NCBI GenBank assembly: GCA_034432855.1
Contig: DAOUBA010000153.1
Coordinates: 1 to 33,343 of the forward strand
Direction: 5' to 3'
Length of the DNA stretch: 33,343 nt
From: DAOUBA01 sp034432855
GTDB taxonomy: Bacteria > Chloroflexota > Anaerolineae > B4-G1
Every line of letters starts with the position of its first letter. Positions within the stretch are counted from its first letter, which is position 1. The position numbers were made by a program, and so were the translations under genes. Positions 1 to 6,745 of the stretch are shown piece after piece. The notes below the pieces were generated by a model. That model had not been told where the DNA came from and did no database searches. It saw only the letters and a program-made list of their open reading frames with translations.

Positions 1-398
1 ACGATCCAGGCCAACGGCAGAGCACGTCCGCGGTAGACCAGGCTCACCATTAGGGTCAAGCAGCCGCGTCCGACCTCACTGCCGTCCATCACCAATACAA
101 TCGGCAGGTGAGCCAGGCTCTGTAACAGGGCATCCACATAGGGCAGGAAGTACACTTCGGCCCCGATGTGTGCATTGGTCAGCCAACGGTAGTACTTCTT
201 GACTCGACTTTCCGCCTGAGTGCCGTCGGGCACCTTGCTCGCAATGTCGGGCAGATTGGTCCGTCGGCTGCCCACGATGCCACTGATGAGAGCCGCCAGC
301 GTGTGCAAGCGCCGCGCCTCGTTGCCGCGTGGCTCTCTCGGAAAGAGATGCTTGAGTGCGTCTTTGATGGCGCGATACCTACGTCGGTTGTCACTCAT
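1..398 (-). CDS. DDE transposase (IS4-like), N-terminal part, runs off the window
   Basis: An open minus-strand frame starts at ATG 398 and continues through base 1 without a stop, giving about 132 residues. It begins MSDNRRRYRAIKDALKHLF, and near the window edge reads VLVMDGSEVGRGCLTLMVSL. The Asp after a run of hydrophobic residues fits the first catalytic Asp of a DDE transposase, and the GRGCLTLMVSLVY-RGRALPLAW context resembles IS4-superfamily enzymes. The second Asp and the Glu would lie outside the window, so activity cannot be judged. A GGAGC Shine-Dalgarno-like stretch lies just upstream (about 403-409). The gene points away from the truncated radical SAM gene, as expected if an IS inserted there. 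Family assignment is from recognition, not a search. Confidence 0.7.
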   Translation of the reverse strand, partial: MSDNRRRYRAIKDALKHLFPREPRGNEARRLHTLAALISGIVGSRRTNLPDIASKVPDGTQAESRVKKYYRWLTNAHIGAEVYFLPYVDALLQSLAHLPIVLVMDGSEVGRGCLTLMVSLVYRGRALPLAWI

Positions 399-470
399 AG
401 TATGCTCCTTGCCGTAGATAGGGCTTGGATCATACCATGAGGTCAGCTTTCAAAAAAGTGTCCGGTAGTG
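1..470 (-). mobile_element. End of an insertion sequence (boundary approximate, near 457-470)
   Basis: The transposase reads away from this end. A stretch reading GTGTCCGGTAGTG on the plus strand (457-469) looks like a terminal inverted repeat: it lies between the transposase start and the point where the neighbouring radical SAM protein stops matching its family. The other IS end is outside the window, so the exact boundary, inverted repeat and target duplication cannot be established here. Confidence 0.5.
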
Positions 471-1403
471 AAGGTAACTGTAGGTATGGGCAAGGGCATA
501 ACAGGGTGATACGCCACCGTCCTGCCCGACGACCGCCGACCGGTCGTGCACGAAGCGACAGCGTTGCTCTGCGCCCCAGTGCATGCGCGGCACGTCCAGG
601 GTGCCCCACATCACCCAGGCGTCGGCCCTGACGGGCCAGCCACCGATACCGAACGGCGGACGTGGTTCGTAGCCGTACAGGATTTCGTCGCGCATCTCGT
701 CGGTGTAGGCCAGGACATTGCTGACCAGGACGCGCGCTGCGCCCAGGCGTGACGCCAACCCGGTCAGGTGCGCCAACTCGGCGACGTTGCTGTGCAAGGC
801 GACAAATTCGATCCCCAGGGCTGGCACGAGAGACACCAGTTCCTTCTTCACGTCGTTCAGCCCGCGGATGTTGTCCAATACTTGAGCGAGCGCGACGCCG
901 CGTATGCCGCCGTAGGTTTCCGGCTTGACGCCGTCGAGGGAAACGACCAGGCGGTCTACTCCTAGTTCGACCAATGCACGGGATACGGCCTTGTCGAGCA
1001 GGAGGCCGTTGGTGCCTACCGTGACGGCCAGACCGCGCTCACGTGCCAGGCGCACCATCTCTAAGAAATGGGGGTGCATCAACGGTTCGCCTATCCCGCT
1101 AAAGACGATCCGCTGCAACTCTGGCAACGCCGCCGTCTGCTCCATCAGTTGCCGGAAAACCCCTACCTCCATGTGAGCTGCAGGGTCTTGCCAGACATTG
1201 CGCATGCAGGTGCGACATCTGAGGTTGCAGGCGGTGGTCGGTTCGACGTATAACTTGCGCAGGTCGGGCTGGCGTGGAAGCAGGATGAGCGCTCCGTCGC
1301 GCTTATCGAGCCAGTACTCTGTGCCTTGTAGCGAGTGGGGCAGACGCAAGGACTCTGCCGGCAGTCGGCAGGAGCCATCCGGCCCCACGACGACTCTGGG
1401 CAT
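450..1403 (-). CDS. Radical SAM protein, probable tungsten-enzyme (AOR) maturase, 3'-truncated
   Basis: A 317-residue protein with the radical SAM cluster motif CNLRCRTC (Cys59, Cys63, Cys66; CX3CX2C), preceded by LYVEPTTA, and a glycine-rich SAM-binding segment SGIGEPLMHP near residue 102. The C-terminal part has cysteines in the style of a SPASM/twitch auxiliary cluster (CRFVHDRSAVVGQDGGVSPC). Family resemblance and the upstream AOR gene 75 bp away suggest the radical SAM maturase that accompanies tungsten-pterin oxidoreductases; its exact reaction is not known to me. The protein ends at YLHYRTLF, where relatives should continue with more of the auxiliary-cluster domain. The end coincides with the putative IS boundary, so the last residues are probably IS-encoded and the protein may be inactive. 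Translation starts at ATG 1403 behind a GGAAAGAGG stretch. Confidence 0.8.
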   Translation of the reverse strand: MPRVVVGPDGSCRLPAESLRLPHSLQGTEYWLDKRDGALILLPRQPDLRKLYVEPTTACNLRCRTCMRNVWQDPAAHMEVGVFRQLMEQTAALPELQRIVFSGIGEPLMHPHFLEMVRLARERGLAVTVGTNGLLLDKAVSRALVELGVDRLVVSLDGVKPETYGGIRGVALAQVLDNIRGLNDVKKELVSLVPALGIEFVALHSNVAELAHLTGLASRLGAARVLVSNVLAYTDEMRDEILYGYEPRPPFGIGGWPVRADAWVMWGTLDVPRMHWGAEQRCRFVHDRSAVVGQDGGVSPCYALAHTYSYLHYRTLF

Positions 1404-1426
1404 CGGCCTCTTTCCCGAAGAATGAC

Positions 1427-1456
1427 GGGCAGAGTCCCCAGATGAGGACTCTGCCC
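1427..1456 (-). other. Intercistronic hairpin between AOR and radical SAM genes
   Basis: GGGCAGAGTCC (1427-1437) and GGACTCTGCCC (1446-1456) form a perfect 11-bp stem with an 8-nt loop. No T-run follows on either strand, so it is not a typical intrinsic terminator. It could be an mRNA processing or stability element, or a dispersed palindromic repeat. Confidence 0.6.
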
Positions 1457-1478
1457 CTACTACTGCTGTCCGCCGGCG

Positions 1479-3230
1479 TCACAGTTTGCCATAGACGGTG
1501 TCCAGGGCCTCGTCGGGAACGTCGAAGACGGTGTTGTGCGGCGGGAGTGGTTCGTACTTCATGAACTCGGGCAGGCGGTCTTGGGCTTTCCCAAAACCGG
1601 CGGCCTCGTTGAAGGCGCGTTCCTTGCGCAGGACTTCGCTGCCGAGCCGGACCGCGTCGTCGGTCGTGTATTCGGTTCCCAGGACGCCGTTCACCTCGTC
1701 AATCATTCCCTGATAGCCCTCAGGGATATCCAGAATGGCGAAGGCGATGAACAGGCAGTGGCCGGTAGAGTCAATGAAGGCGGTGGTGGCCTGGAAGGCG
1801 CGGCTCAGGTCAGCCTTGCCTTCTGGGCTGAGCGGATCGGCCTTGCCGCCCACGCTAAGGATCTCGGGAGCAATCGTGTAGCCGGCGGTATGGTCGGCGC
1901 CCATTGTGGTGGTGGCATAGGTGATGCCGATGCCTTTGACGGCGCGCGGCTCGTAGGCCGGCATGCTCTGCCCTTTGACTGTGGGGTTATGGACGACGCC
2001 ATAGACCAGAGCGGTGGTGTAAGTGCCTGCGCCCAAGATGCGGCCCACAGGTGTGCCCTTGCCCATCTCCTGCACCAACTTGATGGCCTTCTTGCCGTCC
2101 CCGAACCTGGCCAGCCCGGCCTCCATCGCCACCGCGAGCGTCGTGCCGGTCTCGATGGTGTCCAGGCCGTAGGCGTTGCACAATCTGACCATGGTGGCAA
2201 TGTGGTCCAGGTTATCAATACCGCAGTTAGCGCCTAGCGCCCAGTCCGACTCGTACTCGACGCACGAGGCGATCTCGCTGCCGTCGGCGGCGTACCAGGT
2301 GTTGGAGCACTGGATGATGCAGCCGGGGCTGCAGGCGTGGTTATACAGTTCCTTGCCCAGGCGCTCCTTGTTGCCTTCGAAGATGGCCTCACCGGCGATC
2401 TTGGGTGCCCCCTCGAAGCGCCCGCTGGAAAAGTTGCGCGTCGGCAGGCCGCCGGCCTCGTTCAAGATATTGATGAGGATAGCGGTGCCATAGGTATTGA
2501 GGCCACCCTTGGGTTTGGTGATTGCATGGGTGCGCAAGGCCTCGATCATTTTCCTGCGCCCCTCTTCAAAGAGTGCGGTATTGGCGATCGCGATACCCGG
2601 CCCGCCCTGGGCGTTTACGACGATGAACTTTAATCCCTTGCTGCCCAGCACCGAGCCGAGGCCACCGCGGCCGGAGTAGCGGCTGGGGCGTCCTTTCAGG
2701 TCATTGAAGACGACCCCTGCGTTGCTGTAGCGGTACTCACCCGCTACGCCGATGCCGGCGATCTCTACCTTTCCGAAGCGCTGGCGGAGTTTAGGGTAGA
2801 CCTCGTAGAGGTCCTGGCCGACGTATCTGTCGGCAGGCAGGAATTCCACCTGGGGCCTGCTGCCATCCCAGGAGATGCTGGCAATCCAGTAGTCTTTCTC
2901 CTTGGGCTGCCCCTCTACAACTATGGCCTTGATGCCCAGATTTGCCAGTGCCGAGGCCCAACCGGAGCCGGCATTGGATTCCTTGATGGTGCCGGTGAGC
3001 GGGGATTTGGCGCCCACAGACACGCGGGCCGAGGTCGGGGCGGCCGTGCCGGTCAGGATGCCGGGAGCGAAGACGATCTTGTTGTTGGGGCCGAGGGGAT
3101 GGCAGTTAGGGGGGACCTCATCGTGGACGATGGTGGATGTGAGACCGCGGCCGCCGAGCGCCCGGTAAGCCGCAGGCACATCCTCAAGCCGGTAGGTGCG
3201 ATCGGTCATGTCAAGACGCAGAATCCACAT
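1479..3230 (-). CDS. aor: Aldehyde ferredoxin oxidoreductase (tungsten-pterin enzyme)
   Basis: A 583-residue protein, close to the roughly 605 of characterised AORs. These cytosolic enzymes oxidise aldehydes to carboxylates with a tungsten-bispterin and one [4Fe-4S] cluster, passing electrons to ferredoxin. The start is ATG 3230 (MWILRLDMTDRTYR), chosen because AAGGAGGTAACT lies directly upstream; an in-frame extension to 3284 lacks this. Cluster ligands are Cys300, Cys304 and Cys308 (HACSPGCIIQC) plus Cys492 (DSTGHCLF). The first spacing is CX3C, while Pyrococcus AOR has CX2C, so this is a divergent subfamily and the substrate is unknown. Glycine-rich pterin-binding stretches (YSGRGGLGSVLGSKGLK, residues 185-201) and His447 (GADHTAGY) are present. 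It leads the operon with the radical SAM gene and sits behind a promoter and an attenuator-like leader. Confidence 0.93.
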   Translation of the reverse strand: MWILRLDMTDRTYRLEDVPAAYRALGGRGLTSTIVHDEVPPNCHPLGPNNKIVFAPGILTGTAAPTSARVSVGAKSPLTGTIKESNAGSGWASALANLGIKAIVVEGQPKEKDYWIASISWDGSRPQVEFLPADRYVGQDLYEVYPKLRQRFGKVEIAGIGVAGEYRYSNAGVVFNDLKGRPSRYSGRGGLGSVLGSKGLKFIVVNAQGGPGIAIANTALFEEGRRKMIEALRTHAITKPKGGLNTYGTAILINILNEAGGLPTRNFSSGRFEGAPKIAGEAIFEGNKERLGKELYNHACSPGCIIQCSNTWYAADGSEIASCVEYESDWALGANCGIDNLDHIATMVRLCNAYGLDTIETGTTLAVAMEAGLARFGDGKKAIKLVQEMGKGTPVGRILGAGTYTTALVYGVVHNPTVKGQSMPAYEPRAVKGIGITYATTTMGADHTAGYTIAPEILSVGGKADPLSPEGKADLSRAFQATTAFIDSTGHCLFIAFAILDIPEGYQGMIDEVNGVLGTEYTTDDAVRLGSEVLRKERAFNEAAGFGKAQDRLPEFMKYEPLPPHNTVFDVPDEALDTVYGKL

Positions 3231-3257
3231 AATAGTTACCTCCTTGTGTGAATGTGG

Positions 3258-3277
3258 GGGCAGAAGGAATACTGCCC
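3258..3277 (-). other. Hairpin just upstream of the AOR ribosome-binding site
   Basis: GGGCAG (3258-3263) pairs with CTGCCC (3272-3277), 6 bp with an 8-nt loop, in the AOR leader about 15 nt before the Shine-Dalgarno sequence. It may insulate the ribosome-binding site or be a remnant of leader structure. Confidence 0.45.
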
Positions 3278-3286
3278 GGGCCAATC

Positions 3287-3323
3287 AAAAAAGGCAACAA
3301 CAACCTGTGCAGGCTGTGTTGCC
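3287..3323 (-). terminator. Intrinsic terminator in the AOR leader (attenuator)
   Basis: On the minus strand GGCAACA (3323 to 3317) pairs with TGTTGCC (3299 to 3293). A smaller CCTG/CAGG hairpin lies within, and six T residues follow (3292 to 3287). This has the form of an intrinsic terminator between the promoter and the AOR start. Its 5' arm overlaps the 3' strand of the long-range stem of the leader by four bases, so the two cannot form together. Confidence 0.75.
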
Positions 3324-3408
3324 TCCTTTGCAAACACGGCAGGCATGGGGATTACTCCCCATACCCTAACGCCCATTCCTCCCATAGGGAGAAGATGGGT
3401 CGGAGGCA
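3317..3408 (-). promoter_or_regulatory. Structured 5' leader, candidate molybdenum/tungsten cofactor riboswitch
   Basis: The leader folds as a closed multi-stem domain. TGCCTCC and GGAGGCA (3402-3408 with 3320-3326) form the closing stem. Inside it are a CCCAT/ATGGG stem (3372-3376 with 3395-3399) topped by CTCCC/GGGAG (3379-3383 with 3387-3391), and an ATGGGG/CCCCAT hairpin (3345-3350 with 3357-3362). A terminator follows at once and shares bases with the closing stem. Moco-family RNAs (called Tuco when linked to tungsten) are known upstream of pterin-cofactor genes, and an AOR is a plausible target. I could not match the sequence to the family consensus from memory, so the class is inferred; the fold is read directly. 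An alternative pairing of GTGTTTGC with GCAACAC is also possible. Confidence 0.55.
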
Positions 3409-3432
3409 CTATGGCTGTCTTTGTCGTAATAG

Positions 3433-3461
3433 ATTATAGCATATCGCAGGTGTAAAGTCAA
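3433..3461 (-). promoter_or_regulatory. Sigma-70-type promoter for the AOR operon
   Basis: Minus strand: -35 TTGACT (3461 to 3456), 17-bp spacer, -10 TATAAT (3438 to 3433). Transcription would begin near 3426, giving a leader of about 195 nt before the AOR start. The bases between this promoter and the end of the upstream acetyltransferase gene (3462-3592) show nothing else recognisable. Confidence 0.8.
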
Positions 3462-3592
3462 AGGCTTCGGTCCGTGAGGCATCTGTATCGGTTCATTAGC
3501 GGGTGCGCCGAACGGTTTATCCCTGCTGCCGCAGGCTACGGGCGAGTTTGGGATGGCGCTGTGGCAGCCGTGATGGCGCGGCCGAGCGGCTA

Positions 3593-4963
3593 TCAATCTA
3601 TTGCCCACACGTGCGAGGGCCGTTTGGGAAACAGCGCATTCAGCACGGCGCACACCTCATCGCTAGATACGGGGCCCTGCATCGTGATCCCGCAGTCGGG
3701 AACGGCGCGCCGCAGTTCGTCGAACGTGCGGTGGCCGAACAGGAGGTGCAGGAAGCTCAGGCCGGGGAAAGCCACGTCGCCCCAGTCCTCCGGCGGGTTG
3801 GGAGCCCAATCTGCAACGTCGGCCAGCCGGCCTTGTTCGAACCTGAGCATCAGGCCGGAGCGATAGAAACTGACCTTCAGTGCGCCGCTGTATCCCGCTG
3901 CAGCCGAAGTCGCCAGCCGCCGTTCCAGTGCCGGCGCGATGTGGCGCACGAAACCCGGCACGTCCGCCACGCGGATGTACCACGCATACGGCTCGTGGAC
4001 GCGCGGGAAGCGTTCGGCGATTGCAGCATAGGCTGGATGCTCCGCTCCCAGGCCGAAGCCGATCGCCTCGCATTCTTTCTCGTCGCGCGCGCCGTATTCC
4101 TCGCCCGTGGCCCACAGGTGACGGATGACGCTCGGCGTCACCGCCAGCCACGAGACGCCCGGCTTCAGTTCGTAGGCCGAAAGCCACATCTGCGTGCCCC
4201 ATAGCCAGCCAGCGTAGGCGATAAAGCCCACCGGCTCTCCGGCGCTGCTCTCCACCACCCGCATCAATCGCCTGTTGACGTTGTGTTCGCTGCGTCCGCT
4301 CAACTCGTAGCGCCACTGAATCTCATCGCGCAGGCAGTAGACGGGCTGTCGCCGCGCACCATGCTCGTACAGTTCGGCGATGAACGGGAGATCAGCCTCG
4401 CCGGCCGGACGCACGCGATAGGGCTCGCTCTCGCCCTCCTTCAGTTTGGGCACGTGCGGCCCGTAGCCCATGCGCCCGCCCCCCAGCGTCATGGCCATCT
4501 CGAAGCCGAACTGGCGGTAGTAGAATGGGATGCCGGTGATTCCTTGCACCATCTCGCCGCGCGCGGCGCTCCACCGGTGGACCACTTCGAACTGGGTGCG
4601 GATCAGCCCTCTGTTACGATAATCGGGGTGCGTGCCCACCAGTTCTATCCGCCCGACCTTGAAGGGGATGCCCTCGTAGGCCCACGTCTGCGGGATCAGG
4701 TTGAGCGACGAGACGATGGCGCCGGTGCGCGTGTCCTCCACCATGGTAAAGTCTTCCGGGCGGAAGGTGGGATGCGTCCCGGCCATCAGGTCGCGCGTCC
4801 AGGCCGCGACGCGCTCGTCCGGCCCTTCCATATCGCGCTCGCGGTGGATCTGCGCATTGAAGGCGGCGAGGGATTCCGTGTCCGCCGGGGTAGCCCGGCG
4901 CAGAACCAGGCCATTTCCCAGGTCGCGGGGCAGATCGTTCTCTGAGGTTGTCTTTGTTTTCAT
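3593..4963 (-). CDS. GNAT-family acetyltransferase, Eis-like
   Basis: A 456-residue cytosolic protein. The N-terminal half carries a GNAT domain: VGRIELVGTHPDYRNRGLIR at about residues 101-120 holds the acetyl-CoA pyrophosphate loop (R-N-R-G-L-I), followed by GIPFYYRQFGFEMAM. The remaining sequence has a second GNAT-like region and a C-terminal part resembling the sterol-carrier-like domain of Eis proteins. Eis relatives N-acetylate amines, including aminoglycosides and lysine side chains; the substrate here cannot be predicted. The start is ATG 4963 (MKTKTTSEND) because AAGGAGG precedes it; an upstream in-frame ATG at 5038 lacks such a site. It is divergent from mazEF. Confidence 0.8.
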   Translation of the reverse strand: MKTKTTSENDLPRDLGNGLVLRRATPADTESLAAFNAQIHRERDMEGPDERVAAWTRDLMAGTHPTFRPEDFTMVEDTRTGAIVSSLNLIPQTWAYEGIPFKVGRIELVGTHPDYRNRGLIRTQFEVVHRWSAARGEMVQGITGIPFYYRQFGFEMAMTLGGGRMGYGPHVPKLKEGESEPYRVRPAGEADLPFIAELYEHGARRQPVYCLRDEIQWRYELSGRSEHNVNRRLMRVVESSAGEPVGFIAYAGWLWGTQMWLSAYELKPGVSWLAVTPSVIRHLWATGEEYGARDEKECEAIGFGLGAEHPAYAAIAERFPRVHEPYAWYIRVADVPGFVRHIAPALERRLATSAAAGYSGALKVSFYRSGLMLRFEQGRLADVADWAPNPPEDWGDVAFPGLSFLHLLFGHRTFDELRRAVPDCGITMQGPVSSDEVCAVLNALFPKRPSHVWAID

Positions 4964-5047
4964 CGGTGCCTCCTTGTTGCAGTGATGATTGTCCCCTCCG
5001 CGATCGTGCTGGCACACCCGGCTGAGTTTCGTAGGCATTCCCGTGCC

Positions 5048-5084
5048 TTGTGCTTTTTTGCCAAAGTAATTATAATGTGATTAC
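5048..5084 (+). promoter_or_regulatory. mazEF promoter with inverted repeat over the -10 box
   Basis: A TTGTGC -35-like hexamer (5048-5053), a 17-bp spacer and TATAAT (5071-5076) precede mazE. GTAAT (5066-5070) and ATTAC (5080-5084) form an inverted repeat flanking the -10, a plausible operator for autoregulation by MazE/MazEF, as is usual for such modules. Confidence 0.6.
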
Positions 5085-5095
5085 GGAGGTATCCG

Positions 5096-5356
5096 ATGAC
5101 TGTCCTGAGAACACATCTCGTCAAAATCGGCAATTCGCAGGGCCTGCGCATTCCCAAAGTGATCCTGGACCAACTCGATCTGCACGACGAAGTGGAGATG
5201 GAGGTTCAAAAAGACCGCCTGATCATCCGCCCCCTGCGTCCTCCGCGTCACGGCTGGGCACAGCAGTTTCAGGCAATGGCCGCCAGCGGCGACGACGCGC
5301 TGCTCGATGATGCCGCACCTAGCCTGACAGCCTGGGACGAGGAGTGGGAGTGGTAA
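5096..5356 (+). CDS. mazE: MazE-type antitoxin (AbrB/SpoVT fold)
   Basis: An 86-residue protein. LVKIGNSQGLRIPKVILDQL at residues 8-27 is the swapped-hairpin AbrB DNA-binding motif, followed by an EVEMEVQKDRLIIRPL strand. The acidic, Trp-rich C-terminus (TAWDEEWEW) is the usual disordered toxin-binding tail. The start ATG 5096 follows GGAGGT (5085-5090). It overlaps or abuts the toxin gene, as typical of two-gene toxin-antitoxin operons. The protein should bind its own promoter and neutralise MazF. Confidence 0.88.
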   Translation: MTVLRTHLVKIGNSQGLRIPKVILDQLDLHDEVEMEVQKDRLIIRPLRPPRHGWAQQFQAMAASGDDALLDDAAPSLTAWDEEWEW

Positions 5357-5673
5357 TCCAACGCTTTCAGGTCTACCTGGTCAACCTCGATCCGACGATC
5401 GGTTCGGAAATTCAAAAGACGCGCCCGTGTCTGGTCATCTCGCCCGACGAGATGAATCGCCACATCAAAACGGTCATCGTGGCACCGATGACGACCAAAG
5501 GCCAGGCTTATCCAACGCGCGTCGCGTGTCAGTTCGAAGGCAAACAGGGCCAGGTCGTGCTCGACCAATTGCGCACCGTAGACAAGACCCGCCTCGTCAA
5601 ATATCTGGGACAGATAGACCAGGCCACCCAGAAGCAAGTTCTTGCCGTCCTGGCCGAGATGTTTGCAGAGTAG
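5350..5673 (+). CDS. mazF: MazF/PemK-type endoribonuclease toxin
   Basis: A 107-residue toxin of the PemK/MazF fold that cleaves single-stranded mRNA at short sequence motifs. It reads RFQVYLVNLDPTIGSEIQKTRPCLVIS, with the conserved GSEIQKTRP catalytic Arg loop, then VIVAPMTT and QVVLDQLRTVDKTRL, which are family hallmarks. GTG 5350 is preferred over GTG 5344 because GAGGAG (5339-5344) then lies 5 nt upstream, and the protein begins MVIQRFQVYLV, as expected for the family. The start overlaps the end of mazE (TAA 5354-5356), so translation is coupled. No terminator is evident between it and the convergent M55 gene. Confidence 0.9.
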   Translation: MVIQRFQVYLVNLDPTIGSEIQKTRPCLVISPDEMNRHIKTVIVAPMTTKGQAYPTRVACQFEGKQGQVVLDQLRTVDKTRLVKYLGQIDQATQKQVLAVLAEMFAE

Positions 5674-5762
5674 CCTCAGGGCTCTCCCACGTCTTTTCCT
5701 TGTCCCAGCGTCCTGAGTGTGCTTGTCTGTTGACTTCGGGATCGCGCGGTTGACAACTCGTC

Positions 5763-6563
5763 CTACACGAAGGCGAACGAGAAGAATCTCAGCACCTCGA
5801 AATAGTCGCCCGCCTCAAACCCGACCGTGTGCGGCTCTTTCAGGCTGGCGCCCGGGAAGAAACTCATGCGATACGCATCGGCGTGATTCTTGTATCTGAG
5901 TTCGACGGCAAAACGGTCGGGCATTGGAACGCGGCAGCGGGACACGTCCCCTTTCAGTGCCGCTTCTACCCCGGCGCGGATGCGTTCGACCGCCAGGTGC
6001 GGGTGGATGTTGACCGTCGAGTTGCCCACACCCTGCTTGACGGCGACCGCCCCCAGATTGGGGACGAGTTCCTGCGCCTCCTGGCAGATACCGGCGTCGC
6101 CGGAGATGAACACTACCGGCACGCCCACCAGCCCCGCCGTGTAAGCGGCGATCAAGAACTCGGACGCATACTGGCCGTTGATTTTGGTATAAATGACGTT
6201 CCCTGTCATCGTATGGGCCAGGGGAGAACCGCCGGAGCCGGCCCGCGAGTGATAGCCGATCATCAGCGCATCCTGAAACGTTTCGTCCAATTCCTGCATC
6301 ATCGCAAAGGGATGGCCGCTCCACTCGCGGACGAGCCTGACCTCGCGAGGCAGTTTGGACGGGATGATGTTCCTGCCCGTCCAGTGGGCATCCTTGACCC
6401 AGATTTCGGTCGCCCCGGCGCTCAACGCCCCTTCGCACGCTGCGGCGACCTCGGCGGTCATCTGCTCTCGGAACTCGCCATAGTCGGGGTTTTTCTTGTC
6501 ACCCTCGTCCCAATGGGTGGCTCCGGTGACGCCCTCGATGTCGGCACTGATATAGACCTTCAT
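5763..6563 (-). CDS. M55-family D-aminopeptidase (DppA-like)
   Basis: A 266-residue protein of peptidase family M55, decameric zinc enzymes that release N-terminal D-amino acids. All expected metal and catalytic residues line up with DppA: Asp8 and Glu10 (SADIEGVTG), His60 (KDAHWTG), His105 (GYHSRAG), His117 and Glu135 (YASEFL). It has no signal peptide, so it is cytosolic. It lies downstream of the ABC exporter genes on the same strand, with a short acetyltransferase relic between. AGGAGAAAGG lies before ATG 6563. A role in recycling or detoxifying D-peptides is inference. Confidence 0.9.
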   Translation of the reverse strand: MKVYISADIEGVTGATHWDEGDKKNPDYGEFREQMTAEVAAACEGALSAGATEIWVKDAHWTGRNIIPSKLPREVRLVREWSGHPFAMMQELDETFQDALMIGYHSRAGSGGSPLAHTMTGNVIYTKINGQYASEFLIAAYTAGLVGVPVVFISGDAGICQEAQELVPNLGAVAVKQGVGNSTVNIHPHLAVERIRAGVEAALKGDVSRCRVPMPDRFAVELRYKNHADAYRMSFFPGASLKEPHTVGFEAGDYFEVLRFFSFAFV

Positions 6564-6598
6564 TTTCCTTTCTCCTCATCTCAAAATCTGAGCACCCT

Positions 6599-6745
6599 CT
6601 ACTTGCCGATCCTCGCCAAAGCCTCTTCCAGCGTGGCAGGCGCTTCCTGGCGCAAGATGGAATAGACCTCCATATCCCGGTGCGCGCCGCGATGAAATAC
6701 CGCGCCTCGGGCCATGCCCTCGAACTTGTACCCGCATTTTTCCGC
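6599..6745 (-). pseudogene. Relic of a RimJ/RimL-type GNAT acetyltransferase (C-terminal 48 codons)
   Basis: Directly after the TAA of the ABC gene (6746-6748), the same frame continues for 48 codons to TAG (6599-6601). The product starts AEKCGYKFEGMARGAVFHRG and continues with HRDMEVYSILRQE, which is the typical C-terminus of a RimJ/RimL-like acetyltransferase (G-F/Y-x-x-E-G-x-x-R, then R-x-R-D-x-x-x-Y-S-I-L). No N-terminal acetyl-CoA domain is present upstream, so this is a leftover of a deleted gene. It is not predicted to be translated independently. Confidence 0.75.

Noticed and set aside
1536..2237. 233-codon plus-strand frame opposite the AOR gene
   Set aside because: It is antisense to a clearly conserved gene and reads as compositional shadow, with no family motif.
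3462..3592. Gap between the AOR promoter and the acetyltransferase stop, checked for small genes or RNAs
   Set aside because: No open frame with a ribosome site, hairpin with T-run or tRNA-like sequence was found.
5675..5716. CTCAGG...CCTGAG inverted repeat between mazF and the M55 gene
   Set aside because: Only 6 bp, 30-nt loop and no T-run; not enough for a terminator call.
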